Below, piece by piece: positions 37,255 to 48,190 of a DNA stretch of 64,000 bases (the stretch's first letter is position 1; each line of letters opens with the position of its first letter). The notes under the pieces were generated by a model that worked only from the letters and a program-made list of their open reading frames with translations, made no database searches and was not told the origin of the DNA. Source of the DNA: Malaya genurostris (taxonomy: Eukaryota; Arthropoda; Insecta; Diptera; Culicidae); assembly GCF_030247185.1 (NCBI RefSeq), contig NC_080572.1, positions 34,518,971-34,582,970 on the forward strand, written 5' to 3'. The translations under genes were made by a program, and so were the position numbers.

Positions 37255-38162
37255 ACAGATCGGCTGAAAAGTTCGTATCGTTTCTATGAGAGGGCGCCAC
37301 TAGAATTGAATCCATACCATTTTCAGTTAGTACCAACCTTCAAAAGATACGTGTATAAATTTGACAGCTGTCTGATTATTAGTTTGTGAGATATTGCATT
37401 TTAAGTGAAGCTACTTTTGTTATTGTGAAAAAAATGGAAAAAAGGAATATCGTGTGTTGATGAAACACTACTTTTTGATGAATAAAAGTGCCGCCAATAC
37501 CAAAAAATGGCTTGATGAGTGTTATCCAGACTCTGTACCGGGCGAAGCAACAATTCGTAAGTGGTTTGCAAAATTTCGTACTGGTCATATGAGCACCGAA
37601 GACGATGAACGCTGTGGACGTCCAAAAGAGGCTGTTACCGATGAAAACGTGAAAAAAATCTACAAAATGATTTTCAATGACCGTAAAGTGAAGTTGATCG
37701 AGATAGCTGACACCCTAAAGATATCAAAGGAACGTGTTGGACATATTATTCACGAATATTTGGATATGAGAAAGCTTTGTGCAAAATGGGTGCCGCGTGA
37801 GCTCACAATCACAATGTCACAAGTCGATGAAAACCATGCTGAAATTGAACGAATTGGGCTTCGAATTGCTCCCTCATCCACCGTATTCTCCAGATTTGGC
37901 CCCAGTGACTTTTTCCTGTTCTCAGACCTCAAGAGAATGCTCGCTGGTAAAAAATTTAGAAGCAATGAAGAGGTAATCGCTGAAACTGAGGCCTATTTTG
38001 AGGCAAAGGACAAATCGTACTACAAAAATGGTATCGAAAAGTTGGAAGATCGCTATAATCGCTGTATCGCCTCTGATGGCAATTATGTTGAATAATAAAA
38101 ACGAATTTTGGCAAAAAAATGTGTGTTTCTATTAAACGATACGAACTTTTCAGCCGAACTGT
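37255..38162 (+). mobile_element. mariner element (b), 908 bp, internally deleted
   Basis: About 29-bp inverted ends (37255-37283 and 38134-38162; outer ACAG then TCGGCTGAAAAGTTCGTATC, one mismatch) are flanked by TA (37253-37254 and 38163-38164). It lies inside a Jockey RT relic, which confirms the borders. It is of the same broad type as element (a), but its ends differ. Confidence 0.92.
37434..38097 (+). pseudogene. mariner transposase remnant in element (b)
   Basis: The ATG at 37434 is one base out of frame with the long frame that starts 20 nt later (LMKHYFLMNKSAANTKKWLD). The HTH half runs through WFAKFRTGHMSTEDDERCGR, KLIEIADTLKISKERVGHI and AKWVPRELT. At about 37808-37820 it jumps to CHKSMKTMLKLNELGFELLP, read in another frame, so the first and second catalytic Asp are missing. 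The original frame returns before LKRMLAGKKFRSNEEVIAET and ends with stop codons near 38095. The third Asp (APSD) is encoded but split by the frame change. Confidence 0.9.
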
Positions 38163-38278
38163 TATCAGCCATTTGTTTCCAATTTGTTTATAAATTAATA
38201 ATTTGTTCGTAAGACAGAGCTTAGAATTTCTGTTTATGCTTCGATTCAAGACATTGTTTTATAGATTTATAACGATTA
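38163..38278 (-). pseudogene. Jockey-clade RT thumb relic, part 1 (upstream of mariner b)
   Basis: The - strand reads INRNSKLCLTNKLLIYKQIG, typical of the LS..NK..LYKQII segment before the RT thumb. It is cut at the TA where mariner (b) sits and continues at 37254. Confidence 0.75.
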
Positions 38279-38335
38279 TTTAAACAAAATGTGTAGCGTT
38301 GGAAGCATCAAAAATGTTACTTGCCGATTGCTATT

Positions 38336-38359
38336 AGTTGATTACGCAAATAAATTATG
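38336..38359 (+). repeat. 24-bp direct repeat, left member
   Basis: AGTTGATTACGCAAATAAAT plus TATG is repeated exactly at 44567-44590. The pair encloses about 6.2 kb of retroelement sequence and may be a target-site duplication. Confidence 0.6.
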
Positions 38360-38482
38360 TATGTATGTATGTGTGAAGCCACCATCAGTTCAGGGTATTA
38401 CCAGTGTATGCAGGTAGACTTGCAGTAAATCCGAATTTGATTATCAGATAGCTTTCATATAATTGCTGTTAAGTAGGCCAAA

Positions 38483-38560
38483 ATGGACCCGGCACCTTCC
38501 AGCAAGAACATCCGGCCATATAATAAGGAATTTCGCTTAAACCCGCCTGATTTTTTTTAT
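38483..38560 (+). pseudogene. possible start of a retroelement ORF1, interrupted
   Basis: ATG at 38483 opens a short frame, MDPAPSSKNIRPYNKEFRLN, followed by PPDFF, that runs into the A/T-rich end of the - strand element. The 120 bp before it look like a 5' UTR (ACCATCAGTTCAGGGTATTA). If it belongs to the CR1-like element at 40923, the two parts were separated by the insertion at 38552-39890. I do not recognise the protein. Confidence 0.3.
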
Positions 38561-39890
38561 TTAAAAGGTATTTTATTCAGGCATATTTGCGTACAAGCTT
38601 TACGTGGCCGATTTAGCTGAGTTTTTAGATAATTTTTTTTGTATTAGATCTCGTTGTCACCCTTTTTCTAGGGGTAGAGGAGTCCATTTTCCTCCTGCGA
38701 GGATTGAGGGGCAGTTTGTTCGTGGTTCGTCTCGTCATCCATTGCCGTGGTATTGTTGTTGATTTCGTTGCTAGTTGCTATGGATGCGCCTTGTTGTACA
38801 TTGTTTGCAGTTGCTGGTTGGTTAGATGGTAAGCTGTTGATTGCAGCTGGTGTACTTTTTCTATAGGGGATACGTTGGATGGTTTCGTTGAAGGGGATAC
38901 TTCACTGTTGTTGGTGACTGTCACAGGTGTACTGGGGTTGCTTGGGATTGGTATGAAAGAAGCACCGTTGTCCTTTGGTATAGTTGTCTCCTTGTCCGGT
39001 TTATCACATGGCTTACCGTAGTGAACAGCTTTTTGGCAATGTGACCATCTGATTGTCATAGGTAACAAGTGATTTGCACGGGATTCTTGTATCCTGACCG
39101 AATGTCACATAAGAAGGTATAGGCCTCCTCAAGCGCATGCTCAACAAACGTACGCCATTTAGAATACCGGGGAAAAAATTATTCAACTTTTCTTTTTCAA
39201 TAGAGAGAATTTCTCCGTATTGGGACATAGTTTTGCGAATATAAGGATCAATGACGCTTGAGGGAATATCATGCACACGCACTTCTTCCATATATACTGG
39301 AATGAAAATCCGGGTCTAAATAAAACTTATAAAACTAACTACTGGAATGTTGTATTTGATATTTTCATGCTCCACATAGTGCACATTATTGTTGTCTTTA
39401 GCGAATTGAATTGCATCCAACTCTTTATAGAACTGGATATAAACAACATTATTGGTCTTATTGCATTGAAGTAAAGGCACACGTTACATGTCAAGATGCA
39501 TTTGCTCCTTAAGAAAACCTTCTAGTTCTCGTATCGAAGATCGAATTTTGCACTGTCTGAAGTCAACAATAATTGTATTCTTTCGTACCGGCGGTAGCTT
39601 TAGTTCGTTTGGTTCACTCATATCGAGATCGTTCTATTGTTCACTACACAATACTGTACTTGGTTTCTTCTGTCCCGAACGTAAGCGGTTTTGGTTTATC
39701 GACTGGCTTGGATGAGATGTGAAACCGAACTGAAAACCCACCTGATGGTTTGTTTGTTAGAAGGGTGCTTCTTACTCATTTCAGACCTTCAGGGAGAAAC
39801 ACAAAGCTTCCCCCGCGTGACTCAGGTTGCAATCCACTTCATTATCCAGTCATTCACTTGTAGGTCACCCTGATTCACTCCCTGCCCCTC
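38552..39890 (-). pseudogene. ORF1-only non-LTR retroelement relic (5' UTR, gag-like ORF1, A-rich 3' end)
   Basis: The - strand ATG near 39631 starts MSEPNELKLPPVRKNTIIVD. A stop after EQMHLDM and frameshifts near 39400 and 39300 follow. 39291-39013 reads VHDIPSSVIDPYIRKTMSQYG and GVRLLSMRLRRPIPSYVTFG, a gag-type RRM-like block. The region then has a degenerate knuckle (WSHCQKAVHYGKPC), a Pro/Ser/Thr-rich tail and ESSTPRKRVTTRSN-like C-terminal sequence. No ORF2 follows; the 3' side ends in AATAAAATACC and an A-rich run at 38552-38562. ORF1 proteins bind the element RNA. This copy is inactive. Confidence 0.7.
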
Positions 39891-40922
39891 CCCGTTGTCG
39901 ATATACTTGAGCATAATACTGTATAACATAATATAATATGATATAATATAATATATTATTATACAATAGAATATAATATAATACAACACAATATATACAA
40001 TCAGTGTTGGTGATTGCCGAAAATTTGACAGAAGCTGCTATATTGCTATCTATATTGTATACAACATTTTCAATCCGGTAGAAGATGCTACAAGAACTCG
40101 AGTCTCTCAATGCATGAGCCGCGAGAGAATTTTTCTACATTCCTTCGCTCCACTTCATACTCTGAGTATTTCACGGCCCTTAACAAAATTACAGTCTGAT
40201 AATGATCGTTGCTGTGTGGAATTTCCCAAGAGAGAATCGCAAGTTGATAATTATCGCAGAAAATCGAGTCGATGATTCAACTTGATGATTCTCATACTAG
40301 GTTGCAATATTTCAAAACCCTTGTGTGGAGCATTCACATACATTTTCATTGACACAACTAATACGAAGATTATATGCACATAGTTAGAATAAGCGGCAAT
40401 AGTAAAATGATTCTATCGCAATTATCAACTGCCTGTATATAATCGAATCGCGAAACGAGAATAAGCGACCGTTTGTTGCTTCAGAGAAGATCCCCACAGC
40501 AGCGTGCTAACCTTTGATTCTCAGAAATGTCATCGAGAGAAATTCGCTCTCGCACTGGTGTCGATTCTATGTTAAATGAGCAATGCCGGGTTTTTGTTGT
40601 TGCGATGATTTCCAACTCTCTTTGATGGCACTGATTTAATCTTTGAAGAGTTGCCAGTGAACGTTCTTTGATACGATAAAAGCCATCCTTGTATACAATA
40701 ATATATGAAATAATATGCTATGATACAATGTATATCAGTTGATGTCGCAGTGTAAGTTATGCTTTTCTTTCGTCGCAGTACAGCAGGAAATATAATATTT
40801 CTTTTTTAATACAGACCTGCAATTAATTTTCAAAGAGGACCGACGATTAATCCTTATCGAGAGCACAACCTGCAACTAACGATGCCGAATCAAATGACTA
40901 CTGAATGTTCGTCAACTGATAC
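39891..40922. other. unassigned DNA with an AT-rich simple-sequence tract
   Basis: 39905-39995 is a degenerate (TATAA)n tract. The rest, including CTCTCGC/GCGAGAG-rich patches near 40110 and 40550, is unassigned. It may be 5' sequence of the CR1-like element or DNA older than it. Confidence 0.35.
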
Positions 40923-43091
40923 GTGCGTGGCGTGTCGTGCTCAACATTCGTGTTTTCGACAATTTTGACGCATTACCCAGAAGAAGAGAATAATGACCAT
41001 ATTATTACAAGTCAACAATCATGTTCAATAAGATCTCCTCATCTAGCGTCGTCGACAGAAATCGTAGCATATTGTCAAAATTTCAACCGTATGAAGAGCG
41101 CACTTAAGATTAATGAAATCCATAAAAATATTTTAGGGTGTTCGTATGGAATTATTCTAGCAACCGAAACTAGTTGGGATGATAGCGTTAACAGCACGGA
41201 AGTCTTCGGACACATTTACAACGTTTTTAGAAACGATCGTGAGCTCCATACATCTGATAAAAAATCGGGGGGAGGTGTTCTCATTGCTGTTTTAGCAGAA
41301 TTTGACGCCGAAATGATAACCACTACGAAATTTAAAGCATTTGAACACGTATGGGTAAGAATTCATTTAGCAGGTGAAACACATATTTTTGTTTCAGTAT
41401 ATTTTCCTCCTAACAATGCCCAAAAAGCCACATATGAAAAGTTTTTGCATGTTGCTGATGAAATAATTACTAAGCTTCCATCGGAAGTTAAAGTTCATAT
41501 ATATGGAGACTTTAATCAGCGCAATATCGACTTTATTCAAGACGCTGAAAATGATAGCATTTTACTACCTCTCGTTGGGGAGAATGAAACACTTCATTAC
41601 TTATTCGACAAAATATCTGGTTTAGGTCTTAATCAAATTAATCATGTAAAAAATCAGCAAAACTGTTATTTAGATTTTTTATTTACTAATATTCACGATG
41701 ATTTTTGTGTAATAGAATCACCAACTCCATTGTGGAAAAATGAAGTTTTTCATACAGCAATCGAATTCTCAATATTTATACATCAGATTAATAGACCCGA
41801 CGACTACGAGTATGAGGAGATTTTCGATTACCACTCAGCAAATTATGATAGTATTAGTCGTAAGCTACGAGAAATAGATTGGCAAGAGCTCCTTAGAAAC
41901 GAAGGAAATGTCGAAATTTCAGTCGATATTTTCTACGCACGGCTGTACGACATAATAAATGAACATGTCCCATTAAAGAAAATTAGGCGACAAAATAATT
42001 CAAAGTATCCTGTTTGGTATAACGAGCATATTAGAAATTTAAGAAATCGAAAACAAAAAGCTCATAAAAAGTACAAAAGAGAAAATAATAGTGACCATTT
42101 ATCGAATTACATACACATCTGTGACCAACTAAGTTTAGCAATTGATACTGCATTCAAAGAGTATAACTCAAGAACTGAACAGGAAATAAAGTCTTGCCCG
42201 AAAAAATTCTTTAGTTATGTTAGAAACCAATTGAAATCAGAAAACTTTCCGTCAAGAATGTATTTACAGGAAAACATTGGTAATAACTCACAAGAAATTT
42301 GTAATCTTTTCGCTAAATCTTTTCAACAAATCTATACGAAGTTTTCTGAAGATGACCGCGATCGTGAATATTTTAATTTCTTTCCAGAGTTTACTGAAGA
42401 TATTAATGTAAATCAAATCGAAGTGCTAGACATAATAGATGCCCTAAACAAATTGGATGTCTCTAAAAGTGCCGGACCTGATGGGATTCATCCCATATTT
42501 ATGAAAAAATTAGCATTAGATCTTGCAACCCCTTTGTGCTGGCTTTTTAATAATTCGCTTCAGTCTGGAGTTTTTCCAGATACGTGGAAAAACTCTTTCC
42601 TTATACCAATTTTCAAAAATGGGAAAAAAGCAGACATATGCAACTATCGCGGGATTGCTATTCTTTCTTGCATTCCGAAGCTCTTTGAAGCGATCGTTAA
42701 TGACAAACTGTTTAGTCAAATCAAAAATAGAATTACTCACATGCAACATGGATTTTTCAAAGGACGTTCCACTACTACTAATTTGCTTGAATTCGTCCAC
42801 TATACCCTGACCGCTATGGACAAGGGAAATTACATTGAAGCTCTTTATACAGATTTCAGCAAAGCATTCGATCGTGTTGACATACCCATGCTTATGTTCA
42901 AATTACAGAAATTGGGAATCTTACCAGGTCTTCTTAAATGGTTGGAATCTTATCTAACAAATCGTCAACAAATTGTAAAATTTAAGGGTAAAAAGTCGAG
43001 CCCCATTCACGTCAGTTCTGGGGTCCCCCAGGGATCTCATTTAGGTCCTCTTTTATTTATCTTGTTTGTAAACGACATTTCCTTTCTATAA
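40923..43091 (+). pseudogene. CR1/Jockey-group non-LTR ORF2: endonuclease and reverse transcriptase, first part
   Basis: A 722-codon frame. The N-terminal part (about residues 45-290) is an APE-type endonuclease: ATETSWDD with the catalytic Glu, SGGGVLIAV, and IYGDFNQRNID. A linker follows, then the RT: KSAGPDGIHPIFMKK, NYRGIAILSCIPKLFE, HGFFKGRSTTTNLLEF, LYTDFSKAFDRVDIPM with the first catalytic Asp, and SSGVPQGSHLGPLLFILFVN. It stops at TAA 43089-43091 within a 10-A tract, just before the YADD motif, so the break is a simple frameshift in a homopolymer. No RNase H follows. These enzymes nick DNA and reverse-transcribe the element RNA in place. Confidence 0.9.
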
Positions 43092-43935
43092 AAAAAAAAT
43101 AAAAATTCTAATATACGCAGACGATATAAAACTATTTTTAGAAATAGAGAAAAGTGAGGATGCCAAGGTTTATCAAGAAGAAATTCTTTCTTTTTATACA
43201 TGGTGTAACAAAAGTCTTCTTCAACTAAATGTGAAAAAATGCAGTAGAATAACATTCAGTAAAAAACGAAATACACCTGACTTGATACTTACTCTTGGAA
43301 GTCAAACAGTTCAAAAATGCGAAAGAATTAGGGACTTAGGAATAATACTAGATTCTAAAATGACTTTTGTTGACCATTATAATACAATCATAAACAGAGC
43401 CAATAACATGCTAGGATTCATAAAACGATTTTGTTACTGTTTTCACGATCCGTATACAATTAAAACATTATACATTGCCTATGTTCGGTCAGTACTAGAA
43501 TACTGTAGCTTAGTTTGGTCACCTTGCTTAATCACATGGGAAGATCGAATTGAATCAGTTCAAAAACAATTTTTGTTATTTGCACTTCGTAAATTAGGTT
43601 GGACAAGACTTCCTCTTCCATCCTATAAAGCTCGCTGTATGCTGATCAGTATTCAAACATTAAAAGAACGCAGAGAATTTTCAATGGTCTCATTTGTAAA
43701 TGACATTGTCTCGAATCGCGTAGATTCCAGTCAACTCCAGTCCAAACTAAATTTTTACATACCATCTCGGCCTTTAAGAAATCGAAATATTTTTATTACA
43801 AACCACCAGCGAACAAACTATGCAAAAAATGGGCCAATAAATCAATTGATGGCTGTATACAACAAGCATTCAGAAGCAGTCGATTTCACTATGTCAAAAA
43901 ACAAACTAAAGCAATATTTCAGTTCTATTCGGTAA
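43092..43935 (+). pseudogene. CR1/Jockey-group ORF2, second part after the frameshift
   Basis: Continues one frame over with ILIYADDIKLFLEIEKS (catalytic YADD), SLLQLNVKKCSRITFSK, DLGIILDSKMTFVDHY, and the thumb and C-terminus (YVRSVLEYCSLVWSP; ...NKLKQYFSSIR), stopping at 43933-43935. Apart from the single break the protein is open throughout, so the copy is fairly young. Confidence 0.9.
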
Positions 43936-44310
<375 letters not shown>

Positions 44311-45049
44311 TATAATAAAAACAACAACAATATATAATACAATGTAATATAATTCAATTTAATATATAATAAATAATGCAACAAACAACAGAACCACATG
44401 TTGCAATATACTATGATAAATTTTGCACTTTAGGATGGGCTTCAAATTACAAGCCATTTCGCACCCTCTCATTCTGCTACTAACGCAGAAGACGATAGCA
44501 CCCAGTCGATGTCGCTCTATTGACCAAATGTCATCATAGACTTAGTTATCTCACCATTTGACGACCAGTTGATTACGCAAATAAATTATGATGCAAATAA
44601 TACTTCCTTTGTCTACTTCTGAGGAACACCTGCTCGAACCTGAAGTGTATGATCAGTTATATAACTTTGAACTCATTCCAATTAGATCAATGAATTGAAT
44701 ATAAAACTAATTGGATTAATTAAAGCTTCGTTAAAATTTCTGAATGTCACGGGAAGATGATCTGAGTCAACGTCAGCATGAGTAATCTGTTCGCTACAAA
44801 TCTTACTTTGATCTGTTGGACCAAGACCAGCTCAATTGTAGAGGTGTCCATCAAGAATGAAAAACATGTCGGATTACTAAGAAAAAGAACTGTAAAGTAA
44901 GCAGCAGAAAGTTAATACTACAACCTGTCAAATCTATGAACATCATTGTTTAACTTAATATCACTATAATATTATTGACAAATAGCCATCCTTTGGAATG
45001 CTTCGAAAAGTGATGAAGTCTAATTCATTCGGATTAGAATTAACAATTA
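44311..45049. other. unassigned DNA, including the right 24-bp direct repeat
   Basis: 44567-44590 repeats 38336-38359 exactly. The stretch 44440-44566 reads like a 5' UTR on the - strand but has no frame. The rest is unassigned. Confidence 0.4.
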
Positions 45050-45560
45050 AAAAAAGAAAATTTATCAGTGGATTCATTCATCGGACAGACGTCTTTCGAA
45101 TGTGAATTACCACAATTCAAACACCGTATGTCCATACGACAGTTTTTGGTACCATACCCGAAGCCTTGGCAACGACGACATTGCGTTAAGTTTGCAATAG
45201 CATTATGTCATTTATAATGTTCCCAACGAATTTTGATGTGGAACATGAAAAGTACCTTATCCAAAATTTTCAAATTGTTTACAATATATTGATTGAAATG
45301 TATTAGATGAAGTTTCTGGGAGATCCCAGAGCGCAACCTAGAAATACTATTCGCTTAAGCAATTCTTTTAGTTCATTATTAATTTCTTCAGTAGTTTGAT
45401 TATTTGATAACCCTTTCAAGATATCTTTGAAAATGTGTATTGGATTTTATATAATATGAATATAATTTATGAAGTTTCTCAGACAAATATTGAAGACGTT
45501 CGTGATTTTCCAATCCATCAACCAAGACTCGACATTCACCTTTAGTTAGCATAATTTCTT
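45050..45560 (-). pseudogene. relic of a non-LTR ORF1 (gag) with zinc knuckles
   Basis: The - strand has LKGLSNNQTTEEINNELKEL upstream, then NLTQCRRCQGFGYGTKNCRM and DIRCLNCGNSHSKDVCP. These are two C2HC knuckles; in the first the His is Tyr (CRRC...Y...C). Several stops and frameshifts break the part between. Jockey or I-type ORF1 proteins have this arrangement. Confidence 0.7.
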
Positions 45561-45816
45561 TAGTCTATTTGAAAGAGGTACACGATTCTAGTTTTATACA
45601 CATCCTTGTTTAACCAATATTTTTTGTTCCTTTTATTAGGTTGCGCTGTGGCGTGATTGTCTGAAAACTGTCACTCAAATATAATAAACTATGATAACTA
45701 GTTTGACAGCTGCAGAAATTCAGGACTATTGAAAAAGTTTCCGTCATTTCGAATAATTTTTTTTTATCCATCTCTCTTTTTCTTTCACGTCTATCGAATT
45801 GCAATCACCGCTAAAG

Positions 45817-45963
45817 GATCCTGTCTTGGGCGACCCGATCCTTTCATATCTACAATTGATGTTGACGGACCGACAGTAGTGCCAAAATTTATGACTCGAG
45901 GACACCTTTACAAGGCAATTATCGGTGACTCTATCGAGTTACCGTGCAAAGTAAAAGACCTAG
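45817..45963 (+). CDS. Ig gene exon 2: first half of Ig domain 1
   Basis: 147 nt, phase 1 at both ends, acceptor CTAAAG after a pyrimidine tract and donor GTAAGT at 45964. After GSCLGRPDPFIS it encodes TVVPKFMTRGHLYKAI and GDSIELPCKVKDLG, with the first conserved Cys of an Ig fold in ELPCKV. The FMTRG/GD.I.LPC pattern is typical of klingon, CG7166 and lachesin-type proteins. The intron that follows splits the Ig domain between strands B and C. Confidence 0.85.
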
Positions 45964-46417
45964 GTAAGTAAATAAGTCATAATATGTGAACACAGGGCCG
46001 TCAAGAGGCGAGAGGGAAAGACAAGAATTCCCCCGAGCCCGAACTTTTGGTTGGGAAGGGGGTGGCTATTCAAAATTGTTTATTTCATTCTTCATAACAA
46101 AACCAAATATCCAACCAACAATCGAAGCAAATTTGACTTGCGAATTGTTTTGTTAAAATAATGGATTTAAAAATCTCTTGATTCGATGTTGTTACCATGC
46201 TCACAATAATTCTTAATTCTCATGATTAGGGGCCCGTAATATTGCAGTCCCCTCGGGCCCAAATTTTCTATCGGCGGCCCTGTACGCACATTATGATTGC
46301 GCTTCCTTTCCAACATACATTGGAGAAGATTAGCGCATTTTAGTTAACACTTTGTTTTTGTTGTTATGTTGTGTTCTTAGGATGATTTTTTTTTGGTATT
46401 TTCTATTTATATACATA

Positions 46418-47358
46418 CAGGGTCCGGCACTCGAAGTGTAACCAATTAAAAAGGCCATAAATTCAGTTTGGAAAATTACTTTTACTTATTTCAAAGTACA
46501 AAATGTGTAAAAATAATACAAAATTCAGAATCAATTCACTTTTGCTCGATATAACCACCTTTTTGCCTTGACTTGAAGACTTGAGAGAGCGAAGGAGTTG
46601 CTTCGTTTGGCCGAATGTGACTTGCAGGTATTTTGGCCCACTCGCGGACAATAACTTTTTTCAGCGCCTCGAGACTGGTGTATCTTTTAGTTCGGACTTT
46701 GCTTTTCAAAATGGCCCAAAGAGAATAATCCATTGGATTCTCATCTGGTGAATTCGAGAGCCATTGTGTGGACGTGATGAAGTTCGGAACGTTGTTTTTC
46801 AGCCATTCTTGGTTCACTCGAGCTTTGTGAGACGGTGCCGAGTCCTGCTGAAACGTCCATGATCTGCCACCGAAATGTTTGTCTGCCCACGGCTTCAAAG
46901 CAACGTTCAGAATACTTTCCCGATAATATGTCGCATTTACCTTGACGCCAGGCTCGATGAAAACGATTGGAGAGCGCCCATCTGCGGTTACAGCGGCCCA
47001 AACCTTATCTGTTGCGGGTGCTGCCTCCTGGTGGCCAATCGATGACTCAAATTCTCGTATGAACGGTCGGTCAAGTAAACCCTATCGTTTTGAGAGTTTA
47101 CGAATTGCTCAATTGGAAAAATTTTCCCGTCAGAAAATACAATGTTCGGAAATTGACCGCTTTCGGCCAAACGAAGCAACTCCTTCGCTCTCTCAAGTCA
47201 TCAAGTCAAGGCAAAAGGTGGTCATATCGAGCAAAAGTGAATTGATTCTGAATTTTGTATTATTTTTACACATTTTGTACTTTGAATTAAGTAAAAGTAA
47301 TTTTCCAAACTGAATTTATGGCCTTTTTAATTGGTTACACTTCGAGTGCCGGACCCTG
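46418..47358 (-). mobile_element. maT-type (DD37D) element (f), 941 bp, with the 3' end duplicated in inverted orientation
   Basis: Flanked by TA (46416-46417 and 47359-47360). Arms 46418-46615 and 47162-47358 (198 and 197 bp) are inverted copies with a few differences. Both start CAGGGTCCGGCACTCGAAGT and run through the 3' UTR into the C-terminal codons. The transposase 5' end is missing. This is the same layout as element (e), in an unrelated lineage. Confidence 0.9.
46536..47165 (-). pseudogene. maT/DD37D transposase, catalytic half, in element (f)
   Basis: The - strand reads, across two frameshifts, LAESGQFPNIVFSDGKIF, RVYLTDRSYENLSHRL, then VTADGRSPIVFIEPGVK-like sequence, and 46898-46536 with KPWADKHFGGRSWTFQQDSA and SPDENPMDYSLWAILKSKV. 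Thirty-seven residues separate the second and third Asp (DD37D). After the first Asp the usual Glu is Gly (FSDGK). The N-terminal DNA-binding region is absent. The frames are disrupted, so it is older than element (e). Confidence 0.85.
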
Positions 47359-47729
47359 TAAAATTATAATTGCAATTGGCTGGAACTTTTAAGCTTGCTC
47401 CATGAAGAGACCAAAAATTTCAAACGACCTGGCAAAATCTATGTCAACTAAAAAGAGTATGTAATACTTTCGTTGGGTGATGTCATATGAGCAAAAACTA
47501 CAATAGTTTCACTTAAAGTATAGAGTGAAAATTATTCAGGATGACTGCCCCGACATCCTACCAACTAATCGGACCCCCGGGCTCACACAACGGTTCCGTG
47601 AATACCGCATCCTTACCTATATTTGTTCATCATTATTGCAGCTCGTGAGTGTGTGTCTGTGTGTTCAAATAATCTAACCATCTCACATTTTCGGTTCCAA
47701 TTGTCTTCCTGCCTCCAACCGAAACACAG

Positions 47730-47930
47730 GTTCGTACGTGCTGCTGTGGCGCCGGGGGACATCGGTGCTTACGGCGGCCAATTTGATGGTGACGCGTGAT
47801 CCTCGTTTCAAACTGGTCGAGGGCTACAATCTGCAGATAGCGAATGTGAAAATTCAGGACGCTGGCGATTATATCTGCCAGATCGGTGACAATGAGAGCC
47901 GGGATCAGGTGCACACACTGGAAATTTTAG
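47730..47930 (+). CDS. Ig gene exon 3: second half of Ig domain 1
   Basis: 201 nt, phase 1 at both ends. It encodes SYVLLWRRGTSVLTAANLM (core Trp), VTRDPRFKLVEGYNLQIAN and VKIQDAGDYICQIGDNESR, with DAGDYIC carrying the second Ig cysteine, and ends QVHTLEIL. The RDQVHT.EIL end before a PP linker is a hallmark of the klingon/lachesin group. Donor GTAGGT at 47931. Confidence 0.9.
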
Positions 47931-48068
47931 GTAGGTTTTCCCGGTTTGGGAATATCCGCACTGCTGTTGGTGCATCCGTGCACGAGTAGTCCTCTAATGA
48001 TGGTTACTTATTGTTCGGCTTGGTTACACATGACATTTTTTTTTGTTGCTCTTGCTCTCGCTTCCCAG
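47931..48068 (+). other. intron 3 of the Ig gene, 138 bp
   Basis: Donor GTAGGT; acceptor CTTCCCAG after a CTCTTGCTCTCG tract. It is the only small intron visible in the gene and is free of inserts. Confidence 0.85.
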
Positions 48069-48190
48069 TGCCTCCAACGATACGAGTGGTGCCACAAAAT
48101 CGACAATTCACAGCCCGGAAAGGTGGCACCGTGACGCTCGAGTGTAAAGCTTCGGGAAATCCGGTGCCAGCTATCTACTGGCACAAAAAG
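48069..48190 (+). CDS. Ig gene exon 4: start of Ig domain 2
   Basis: 122 nt, phase 1 at the start (G + TG = Val) and phase 0 at the end. It encodes PPTIRVVPQNRQFTARKG, GTVTLECKASGNPVPAIYWH and KK. The Cys in TLECKA and the Trp in IYWHKK are the B- and C-strand landmarks of an I-set Ig domain. Donor GTAAGC at 48191. The rest of domain 2, domain 3 and the C-terminus are not in the window. Confidence 0.9.

Larger units (their letters stand above)
45964..47729 (+). other. intron 2 of the Ig gene, 1.77 kb
   Basis: Donor GTAAGT; acceptor ACACAG ends at 47729. More than half of it is the maT-type element at 46418-47358. The rest is unassigned. Confidence 0.8.
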
